A stretch of DNA of 11,298 nt. Source: Dehalococcoidia bacterium. GTDB lineage: Bacteria; Chloroflexota; Dehalococcoidia; Tepidiformales; Tepidiformaceae. The translations under genes and the position numbers were made by a program. Positions 1 to 4,905 of the stretch are shown piece after piece. Location: the NCBI GenBank assembly GCA_023228745.1, contig JALOAP010000055.1, positions 1-11,298 on the forward strand. Direction: 5' to 3'. A model generated the notes under the pieces. It was not told the origin of the DNA and ran no database searches. It saw nothing but the letters and a program-made list of their open reading frames with translations. Within the stretch, counting starts at the first letter, position 1. Each line of letters starts with the position of its first letter.

Positions 1-270
1 CGGTTCGCCTTCGCACAGCAGTAACTGCGTGCGCGCCCCGGCCGCATCATAGCGGTTCTCGTAGCGCGGCGGGCAGGCCGCCGCCTGTGCCACCAGCCGC
101 AGCCCATCGAGCACGGCGCGGTCGTACCCCGGCGCGAGCGTCGTCACCAGGGTGACCTCCGCGCCCAGCGCCGCAGCCGTGCGCGCGGAATAGAGCGATG
201 GGCCGCCCGGCACCCAGCTCCCGTCTGGAGCAAGGTCCTCGACGACATTCCCAGCGACGATGACGTGCGT
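1..270 (-). CDS. PfkB-family carbohydrate kinase, N-terminal 90 residues (runs off the window)
   Basis: Only the N-terminal part is present; the gene continues past base 1. The translation opens with a beta strand and turn (HVIVAGNVVEDL). It then has the glycine-rich PGGPSLYSA segment near residues 21-29 and A-LGAEVTLVTT, which is the sugar-binding N-lobe pattern of ribokinase/PfkB kinases. Members phosphorylate a sugar, nucleoside or similar alcohol with ATP in the cytoplasm; the substrate cannot be read from this part. No ATG, GTG or TTG lies in frame between the jag stop codon (289-291) and the GTG inside the sugar-binding motif. A strong AGGAGG (277-282) sits six bases before an ACG at 268-270, so I place the start at ACG. 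It lies 18 bp downstream of jag in the same frame and direction, so it is probably cotranscribed with it. Family confidence is good; the start codon is unusual and could be a sequencing error. Confidence 0.75.
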
Positions 271-276
271 GGCGGC

Positions 277-282
277 CCTCCT
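277..282 (-). promoter_or_regulatory. Shine-Dalgarno site that fixes an ACG start for the kinase
   Basis: On the minus strand the sequence reads AGGAGG-GCCGCC-ACG. This is a full-consensus ribosome binding site at ideal spacing from a non-canonical ACG codon, immediately after the jag stop. It is the main reason to place the kinase start at 270. Confidence 0.6.
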
Positions 283-288
283 TCCCGG

Positions 289-1407
289 CTAGTGCCTCGT
301 GCTGATCACGACCTTCCGGTTTTCACCCTCGCCCACGCTGTTCGTGACCAACTCCGGATCGTCGGCCAGGGCCAGGTGCACGAGGCGGCGTTCGGCAGCC
401 GACATCGGCTCGAGCGTGATCGCGCTCCCTGTCTGGCGGACGCGGTCGGCCATGCGTTCGGCGAGCGCGACGATCTGCGTCTCCCGGCGGTGGCGGTAGT
501 GTTCGGCATCGAGCGTCACGCCGCCCTGGCCCGGGTAACGCCGCGTCACGATCAGGTTCACCAGGTACTGCAGCGAAAGGAGCGTCTCGCCCCGTCTCCC
601 GATGAGCAGGCCAAGGTCGTCGCCCGTTATGTCGATAACTGCACGCACCATCCCGAGCCCATCGCCAGCCGTCAGCGGCTCGCGAATCGTCAGTTCGGCT
701 TCGACACCCACCATCCGCAGGAGGTCATCGACCACGGTGGCCGCCAGTTCAACTTCCTCGGCGTTGATGTCGGGGGTTACTTCCTGCTCGTCTCGGTGGC
801 GGCCACGGTCACCACGCTCGCGCCGTTCGCCCCGTGGCGCCTGGTCGCCGTTCCCGCCCCGGCGTCCGCGCCGGCGCTCACCGCGTGCCGCGGGCACTGC
901 TTCTTCGGCCGGTGCTTCCCCTGTCTCTTCGTCAAAGCGTGGCGGGCGAAGGAAGTCGGCTTCGGTGAGCTTCCGTTCCGCGGTTTCGAAGCTGCGGCCG
1001 CCGCGGCCACGTCGGCTCCCACCGCCATTGCGGCCACGCGAGCGCCCGGTGCCGCTACGTTGTTCACTCGCCGGCCGTTCGCCGGCGCCGCCACGGCCAC
1101 GGCGCCCGCGCCGCCGGCCTTCTTTTTCCTGGCCGTTCTGTGCCGGTTGTTCCTGTTGTTCGTCGCGCCCCCCGCGGGAGCGCCCGCCGCTTCGTTCGCC
1201 GTTCTGGGCTGGTGCTGCAGCGCCGACGCGCTTGACGAGCACCCGTGCTTCGCGCGAACCCATCCCAAACATTCCGCGCCGGCCCTCATCGAGCACGGTC
1301 ATCTCGACTCGTTCTGCATCGAGGTCGGCGCGCGTCGCTCCGATGCTCCTCAGCGCTCGGCTAAGAGCGTCGTCTACGGTTTTGCCGCTTGCTTCGGCCT
1401 GGTCCAT
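289..1407 (-). CDS. jag: Jag/KhpB (EloR) RNA-binding protein with a long Arg/Gly-rich linker
   Basis: Three parts are visible in 372 residues. A Jag_N domain (about 3-60) carries EASGKTVDDAL and LDEGRRGMFGMGSREARV. A KH domain (about 215-300) has its GxxG loop at 270-273 (LIGRRGET). A C-terminal R3H domain (about 305-372) contains RRLVH. KH-R3H proteins of this family bind single-stranded RNA; in Firmicutes KhpB/EloR controls cell elongation and division. Between Jag_N and KH lie roughly 150 disordered residues rich in RG, RGG and RRGRRG plus Glu/Gln, making the protein much longer than a usual 200-250-residue Jag. The ATG at 1405-1407 has GAGGA upstream and lies inside yidC, a 47-nt overlap. 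The start is supported because Jag_N begins almost at residue 1. The gene follows yidC, its usual neighbour. Confidence 0.93.
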   Translation of the reverse strand: MDQAEASGKTVDDALSRALRSIGATRADLDAERVEMTVLDEGRRGMFGMGSREARVLVKRVGAAAPAQNGERSGGRSRGGRDEQQEQPAQNGQEKEGRRRGRRGRGGAGERPASEQRSGTGRSRGRNGGGSRRGRGGRSFETAERKLTEADFLRPPRFDEETGEAPAEEAVPAARGERRRGRRGGNGDQAPRGERRERGDRGRHRDEQEVTPDINAEEVELAATVVDDLLRMVGVEAELTIREPLTAGDGLGMVRAVIDITGDDLGLLIGRRGETLLSLQYLVNLIVTRRYPGQGGVTLDAEHYRHRRETQIVALAERMADRVRQTGSAITLEPMSAAERRLVHLALADDPELVTNSVGEGENRKVVISTRH

Positions 1408-2251
1408 TGGCGGTCCTCAGTTCTCGATCGATGTTGGAAGACGTGCCGGCCGCGCGCGCATCTGGCGCTGCGGCGGGCTGCGGCTGCTTCCCCGGGGCAG
1501 CCGCGGTGGCTGGGGCTGGGGTTCGAACCTTGATCATCGGCGCAATCTTCAGCGGGGCGAACCCATACGTCACGATGTTGAACCCGATCCCCACGAGCGA
1601 GTTGACCACCCAATAGAGGCTCACTCCGCTCGGGAAGCTCAGCGCGAAGAACGCGAACATCAGCGGCATCATGTACGCCATCATCTGTTGCTGCGCCCGC
1701 GCACGTTCGTCCGTGGCCACACTCACCGTTGTCTTCGTCTGGGCCCAGGTGGTGAGCGCCACGAGCACGACCATCAGGATGTTCGGTTCGCGAAGGTCCA
1801 TCCCCAGGAACGTCTCGCTGATCGGGATGGCCTGCTGGATGTAGGTCCACGAATACAGGTGGTCGTGCAACGCCGAAAGCGCTTCCGGCGATTCTGGCAG
1901 CACCCGCCGCACCGCCCAGAACAGGGCGATCAGGATCGGGAACTGCAGCAACATCGGGCCCAGGCAGCCGAGCGGGTTCACTCCCGACTCCCGGTAGGCC
2001 TTCATCATCTCTTCCTGCCGGCGCTTCGGGTCGCTGTACTTCTTATTGATCTCCTGGACCCGCGGCTGGATCGACTGCATCGCCCGCGTCTGGTGCAGCT
2101 GCCGCACCGTCAACGGGAACGTGATGAGCCGGATGAGGATGGTGAACGCGATGAGGCCAAGCCCAAAGCTGCCGAACAGCAGCCGCGAAAGGATGACCAG
2201 CAGGTTGATCATCGGGTCGAGCAGCAGGAGGCCGAACAGGTCGCCGATCAC
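1361..2251 (-). CDS. yidC: YidC/Oxa1-family membrane protein insertase
   Basis: This 296-residue protein inserts membrane proteins into the cytoplasmic membrane, alone or with SecYEG. It has the short Gram-positive/Oxa1 layout without the large periplasmic domain of proteobacterial YidC. The first membrane segments (about 8-47) include the groove arginine R41 in ILIRLITFPL. A charged cytoplasmic hairpin follows (about 48-90), then the family motif NPLGCLGPMLLQFPI (92-106) and later hydrophobic segments around 165-180, 192-213 and 215-233. The tail is Ala/Pro-rich and ends in a strongly basic stretch (SKRQNRRRRS), of the kind that contacts the ribosome in other YidC proteins. I see no lipobox cysteine. 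Translation starts at GTG (2249-2251), overlapping the stop of the upstream propeller gene as GTGA, with a G-rich stretch upstream. The last 47 nt overlap jag. Confidence 0.95.
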   Translation of the reverse strand: MIGDLFGLLLLDPMINLLVILSRLLFGSFGLGLIAFTILIRLITFPLTVRQLHQTRAMQSIQPRVQEINKKYSDPKRRQEEMMKAYRESGVNPLGCLGPMLLQFPILIALFWAVRRVLPESPEALSALHDHLYSWTYIQQAIPISETFLGMDLREPNILMVVLVALTTWAQTKTTVSVATDERARAQQQMMAYMMPLMFAFFALSFPSGVSLYWVVNSLVGIGFNIVTYGFAPLKIAPMIKVRTPAPATAAAPGKQPQPAAAPDARAAGTSSNIDRELRTANGPGRSKRQNRRRRS

Positions 2252-3402
2252 TGTGCGCCCCCAACTGCGATAGGCCCGACGACCGCCAGGCGTTCCGGCT
2301 CTGCAGCAAAGACCTTCCCGCCCGTCGTCACGACATAGGCCCGCCCTTCGAACGCTGTGAGCCCCGCGCGAACCCGGCCCGCGTCCTCGATCGGCACAGC
2401 GTTCAGCCGCTCGCCCGTCTCCGCGTTCAAGAAGTAGACTACCGGGTCGTTGTCGGCCACGACGAGGACATCACCCAAATCGCGCACATTCTCCACGATC
2501 GCCGGGCCAGATTTCACCTTCTGCCCCGCCGCGAACTCCCACACTGGCTCGATGCCATTCGTTATGTCGAGCGCGTAGACATTCCCCGAGAAGTCCCCGA
2601 AGTACACCCGCTCGCCCTTCACTGCTGGCTCCGTCCAGACCCAATCCGAGGCCTTGAACTCGCCCAGGACGCTCCCGTCGCTGGTGGCAACGATGTAGAC
2701 GTATTTGTTCAGGCTCGGAACGAACAGCCGCTCCTCATCGAGCAGCGTCAGCGCCGCAATCGCGCCGTCCACCTCGAACGGCTGTGACCACAGCTCCGCG
2801 CCATCGCTGAGGGACAGCGCGTGCAGGGCCCCACCCATCGTGGCAACGAACACCCGGTCGCCAGCGATCACCGGTGTCGCCCAGATGCCATCGTCGAACG
2901 TGCGGCCTTTCGTATCCCACCCGGGCGCCGGGCTGCCGTCCTGCTTCTTGATGACGTAGACGTGGCCGTCGGTGGTGCCGAATGCGAGGAAGTCGCCCGA
3001 TACGCCGAGGTCATGCCCCACATTACCGCTGATATCGTCGCCGCGCACCCGCCAGCGCACGCTGCCGTCGTCGGCGCTAATCGCGAACACGCCCGCTTCG
3101 TAGTCGGCGACGTAGATCGTGTCGCCTTCCACCACGGGCGTACTGTAGATAGCGCGCAGGTCGAGCTTGTCCTGGTCCGGGTGGCGGTTCTTGTCGGGGA
3201 AGACCCAACGAGTCGCCCCGAGTGAACCGTCCTGGAGGTCGACGGCGTAGAGCTTGTCTTTCTTCAGGACGATGTACGCGGATGGTTCGCTGACGGCGGG
3301 GCTGGCCCAGCCTTCCGGGTTGGCGACGCCGGCGCAGCCCGCGGCAACAAGAGCAATCGCGACCGCAAGGAACGCAGCCGCGAGGAAGCGGGGGAGTTTC
3401 AC
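2248..3402 (-). CDS. PQQ/BamB-like beta-propeller lipoprotein upstream of yidC
   Basis: The 384-residue product starts MKLPRF, runs through a hydrophobic stretch and has a lipobox VAAGC with Cys23, so it should be a lipoprotein on the outer face of the membrane. The rest is about eight PQQ-type propeller blades. Repeating units such as GDTIYVADYEAGVFAISADD, GDRVFVATMGGALHALSLSD and GERVYFGDFSGNVYALDITN show the strand-turn-strand pattern with D-G or A-D-G turns. Such folds usually form protein-interaction scaffolds (BamB is the known example); enzyme use with PQQ is unlikely without a catalytic domain. I chose the GTG at 3400-3402 because it puts a short basic n-region before the signal. An in-frame ATG at 3475-3477 would add 25 residues and spoil the signal-peptide layout. 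The stop overlaps yidC as GTGA, so translation is probably coupled. A role in membrane-protein assembly is inferred from context only. Confidence 0.85.
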   Translation of the reverse strand: MKLPRFLAAAFLAVAIALVAAGCAGVANPEGWASPAVSEPSAYIVLKKDKLYAVDLQDGSLGATRWVFPDKNRHPDQDKLDLRAIYSTPVVEGDTIYVADYEAGVFAISADDGSVRWRVRGDDISGNVGHDLGVSGDFLAFGTTDGHVYVIKKQDGSPAPGWDTKGRTFDDGIWATPVIAGDRVFVATMGGALHALSLSDGAELWSQPFEVDGAIAALTLLDEERLFVPSLNKYVYIVATSDGSVLGEFKASDWVWTEPAVKGERVYFGDFSGNVYALDITNGIEPVWEFAAGQKVKSGPAIVENVRDLGDVLVVADNDPVVYFLNAETGERLNAVPIEDAGRVRAGLTAFEGRAYVVTTGGKVFAAEPERLAVVGPIAVGGAQ

Positions 3403-3481
3403 CCCGCCATGGTACCAGTCTCCACGGAACGGAATAGCCGCGCCCCGCGCCGCCAAAAGAATCAGTATTGAGACCATGTGT

Positions 3482-3493
3482 CAGCTGCAGCTG
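3482..3493. promoter_or_regulatory. Perfect 12-bp palindrome, possible operator
   Basis: CAGCTGCAGCTG is a perfect palindrome about 80 bp upstream of the lipoprotein start. It could be a dimeric regulator site or a chance GC-rich palindrome. Confidence 0.3.
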
Positions 3494-3500
3494 GCGGCTA

Positions 3501-3521
3501 GTCGCCAGTCGCCAGTCGCCA
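3501..3521 (+). repeat. Three tandem GTCGCCA units
   Basis: The 7-mer GTCGCCA occurs three times head to tail, directly beside copy B of the interspersed hairpin repeat. The word GTCAGTCGCCAGCG near 11094-11107 is related. Confidence 0.7.
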
Positions 3522-3524
3522 GCG

Positions 3525-3555
3525 GTAGTCGAGGCCCACCGCGGCCTCGGGACCC
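3525..3555 (-). repeat. Interspersed hairpin repeat, copy B (partial)
   Basis: Read on the minus strand this has the words GGGTCCCGAGGCCGC and TGGGCCTCGACTAC shared with copies A (8482-8546) and C (11173-11240). CGAGGCC and GGCCTCG can pair as a 7-bp stem. The left flank of A and C (GGTGATGTCGCAGGGCACC) is absent, so this copy is truncated or diverged. Confidence 0.7.
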
Positions 3556-3725
3556 ACTCCGACGCCGCACGGATTCCGGAGCCAAGGCACACCGGGCCTC
3601 CTGACGCCTCAACACGGGCAACACCATCAGTACCGCGCGCGTCAGCAAGCGCCGGGGGCCCAAACAAGCACCCTGCTCCGCGGCGCGCCCACAACAGTCG
3701 CAGACCACCGGCCCGAATTGCACCA

Positions 3726-3741
3726 TGTTTCACGTGGAACA
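3726..3741. promoter_or_regulatory. parS site 1 (ParB binding)
   Basis: TGTTTCACGTGGAACA; its complement TGTTCCACGTGAAACA is a well-known bacterial parS variant. Expected to be bound by ParB for chromosome segregation. Confidence 0.9.
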
Positions 3742-3817
3742 CCCGCTTGGGGAGCGGTTCGTTCTGCTTAACGCGGAACCCCAGGAGCCCGTGGCCAACG
3801 GGTCTGTCCTCAACCCT

Positions 3818-3833
3818 TGTTTCATGTGAAACC
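3818..3833. promoter_or_regulatory. parS site 2 (degenerate)
   Basis: TGTTTCATGTGAAACC differs from TGTTTCACGTGAAACA at one centre base and the last base. It is the weakest-looking site of the array but is placed in register with the others. Confidence 0.7.
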
Positions 3834-3877
3834 TTCCCCGAGCCGCGCTGCGCCAATCCTCAACCGGTGCCCGGATA

Positions 3878-3886
3878 CGTGGATAA
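3878..3886 (-). other. DnaA-box-like 9-mer
   Basis: On the minus strand this reads TTATCCACG, one base off the TTATCCACA DnaA box, three bases from parS site 3. It is isolated, I see no AT-rich unwinding element, and dnaA is not in the window, so it does not show an origin. Confidence 0.4.
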
Positions 3887-3888
3887 CC

Positions 3889-3904
3889 CGTTTCACGTGA
3901 AACA
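3889..3904. promoter_or_regulatory. parS site 3
   Basis: CGTTTCACGTGAAACA matches the parS consensus except for the first base; the inner 14 bp are perfect and palindromic. Confidence 0.92.
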
Positions 3905-3953
3905 CAGAGCAAGTGTCAATGCGGGATCATCCGCCGATGGCCCTACTCGTCAC

Positions 3954-3969
3954 CGTTTCACGTGAAACA
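3954..3969. promoter_or_regulatory. parS site 4
   Basis: CGTTTCACGTGAAACA, identical to site 3 and 65 bp from it. Confidence 0.92.
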
Positions 3970-4016
3970 CCGCACCCCCTTCGCGGTCCCCTCGTATGTT
4001 CGTCGCCGCTACCCAC

Positions 4017-4032
4017 GATTTCACGTGAAACA
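4017..4032. promoter_or_regulatory. parS site 5
   Basis: GATTTCACGTGAAACA keeps the TTTCACGTGAAA core and differs only in the two outermost bases; it is 63 bp from site 4. Confidence 0.88.
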
Positions 4033-4091
4033 TATTGCCTCTGGCACCGTCCGTAGGCCGCTCGCCCCAGCCCGACTGGCTACTGACGACC

Positions 4092-4108
4092 GACGACTGA
4101 CGGCTGAC
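4092..4108 (-). repeat. GTCAG-type repeat, copy next to yidD
   Basis: The minus strand reads GTCAGCCGTCAGTCGTC, identical over 17 bases to 11083-11099 on the plus strand. It lies about 20 bp past the yidD stop; the other copy lies about 20 bp past the cyclase stop. Both are in the same orientation as the gene they follow. Confidence 0.75.
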
Positions 4109-4127
4109 GACCGACCGGCTGCCCCAC

Positions 4128-4340
4128 CTAGTCCGGGACGGGGTCGTAGCCGCGCCCGCCACCGGGCCGACACCGCGAAAGCCGCTTCACCGCTAACCAG
4201 CCCCCGCGCAATGCCCCGTGCCGCTCGACCGCCTCGTACGCGTACCGCGAGCAACTGGGCTCATACCGGCAGGAGGGTGGCAACATCGGCGAAATCACCC
4301 GCTGATAGCCGCGTATCGCCTTCAATAGCAGCCACTTCAC
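4128..4340 (-). CDS. yidD: YidD, membrane protein insertion efficiency factor
   Basis: This is a 70-residue protein of the UPF0161/YidD family. It has the hallmark core IRGYQRVISPMLPPSCRYEP, the CSRYAYEAVERHG continuation with paired cysteines, and the ending VKRLSRCRPGGGRGYDPVP. YidD is a small protein associated with the inner face of the membrane that aids YidC-dependent insertion. The length is typical (70-85). Translation starts at GTG (4338-4340), overlapping the rnpA stop as GTGA, so it is probably coupled to rnpA. Normally yidC follows directly; here about 1.9 kb (the parS region plus the propeller gene) separates them. Confidence 0.95.
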   Translation of the reverse strand: MKWLLLKAIRGYQRVISPMLPPSCRYEPSCSRYAYEAVERHGALRGGWLAVKRLSRCRPGGGRGYDPVPD

Positions 4341-4678
4341 TCGCCCGCCTCCAACAAGCCGGCCTTCCGTAACTGACGCGCCAGCGCCGCCTGCAACTCC
4401 CCGAAAGATGCCCCCAGCGCACGAGCACGCGCCGTCACCACTACATCGTACCCCTCAGCCACCGGGAGCCGCCGCGCCGCCTCGCGCAAGCGCCGCCGTA
4501 CAACGTTCCGCGCACTCGCGCGCTTCTCCAATCGCTTCCCGACCGCAAATCCCCAGCGCGTACGCCCCAGGTCGTTCGCACGCCAACGGACAACAAGAAG
4601 GGGACCGTTTACCACGGTCCCCTCACGATATGCCCGGTCGAACGCTTCGCCCTTCGGCAGGCTCCGCGTACGGTCCAT
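4337..4678 (-). CDS. rnpA: Ribonuclease P protein component
   Basis: The 113-residue basic protein joins the RnpB RNA to form RNase P, which removes the 5' leader of tRNA precursors. It has the family features LPKGEAFDRAYREG at the start, RWGFAVGKRLEKRASARNVV in the middle and the basic RNVVRRRLREA helix (about 59-68), followed by YDVVVTAR. Length is usual for RnpA. The ATG at 4676-4678 follows the rpmH stop by 10 bp. AGGAG abuts the ATG, so AAGGG seven bases upstream, overlapping the rpmH stop codon, is the better-spaced ribosome site. rpmH-rnpA is a nearly universal pair. Confidence 0.95.
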   Translation of the reverse strand: MDRTRSLPKGEAFDRAYREGTVVNGPLLVVRWRANDLGRTRWGFAVGKRLEKRASARNVVRRRLREAARRLPVAEGYDVVVTARARALGASFGELQAALARQLRKAGLLEAGE

Positions 4679-4688
4679 CTCCTGGCCC

Positions 4689-4832
4689 TTAGACCATCGT
4701 CAGCCGCTTCCGGCCCTTCAGCCGCCGCGCCTTCAAAACTGCGCGACCCGCGCGGTCCGACATCCGGTGACGAAACCCGTGTCGCCGCGATCGCCGGCGC
4801 CGGCTTGGTTGATACGTGCGCTTAGTCGCCAC
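4689..4832 (-). CDS. rpmH: 50S ribosomal protein L34
   Basis: A 47-residue, highly basic protein with the classic L34 sequence: KRTYQPSRRRRSRRHGF, then RHRMSDRAGRAVLKARRLKG, ending RKRLTMV. It is a structural component of the large ribosomal subunit. The start is GTG (4830-4832) with GAGGAG six bases upstream. Two extra residues (Ala-Thr) precede the usual MKRT beginning. It heads the rpmH-rnpA-yidD run. In many bacteria dnaA lies divergently upstream; here the neighbour is a lytic transglycosylase on the same strand. Confidence 0.96.
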   Translation of the reverse strand: MATKRTYQPSRRRRSRRHGFRHRMSDRAGRAVLKARRLKGRKRLTMV

Positions 4833-4870
4833 GTCGTACTCCTCAATCCCGATTGGTCATCCCAGACTAC

Positions 4871-4898
4871 CCGATTCCCGCGCTAACACGCGAATCGG
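4871..4898 (-). terminator. Stem-loop between the transglycosylase gene and rpmH
   Basis: CCGATT plus CGCG pair with CGCG plus AATCGG around the loop CTAACA, with a two-base CC bulge. The hairpin starts 8 bp after the transglycosylase stop. There is no T-run, so it may terminate weakly, be Rho-dependent, or protect an mRNA end. Confidence 0.45.
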
Positions 4899-4905
4899 CG
4901 CGCGC

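Larger units (their letters stand above)
3403..4127. other. Gene-free region holding the parS array and repeats
   Basis: This 725-bp stretch lies between the propeller lipoprotein and yidD and holds no convincing gene. From low to high coordinate it contains a CAGCTGCAGCTG palindrome, three GTCGCCA units, a minus-strand copy of the interspersed hairpin repeat, five parS sites with one DnaA-box-like 9-mer, and a GTCAG-type repeat just after yidD. Open frames here read through parS (giving FHVKH or FHVEH peptides) and look like artefacts. I could not identify a convincing promoter for the lipoprotein-yidC-jag genes. Confidence 0.8.

Noticed and set aside
602..2338. A 578-residue plus-strand reading frame opposite jag and yidC
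   Set aside because: It is a high-GC shadow: runs of Arg, Pro and Ser mirror the Jag linker, no domain is recognisable, and the minus-strand genes are secure.
3399..3410. Three-codon mini-ORF ATG-GCG-GGG-TGA overlapping the lipoprotein start
   Set aside because: It has no ribosome site and is easily explained by chance; it could matter for coupling but nothing supports it.
3501..3521. CRISPR array
   Set aside because: Units are 7 bp, head to tail, with no spacers and no cas genes.
3077..3856. A 259-residue minus-strand frame spanning the parS region and the start of the propeller gene
   Set aside because: It is out of frame with the propeller protein, runs through parS sites and repeats, and shows no domain.
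3726..3970. Small frames giving FHVKH or FHVEH peptides
   Set aside because: These peptides are simply the translation of parS sequences, and the frames differ from site to site.
3403..4127. Replication origin
   Set aside because: Only one DnaA-box-like 9-mer, no AT-rich unwinding element and no dnaA; parS alone marks a centromere, not an origin.
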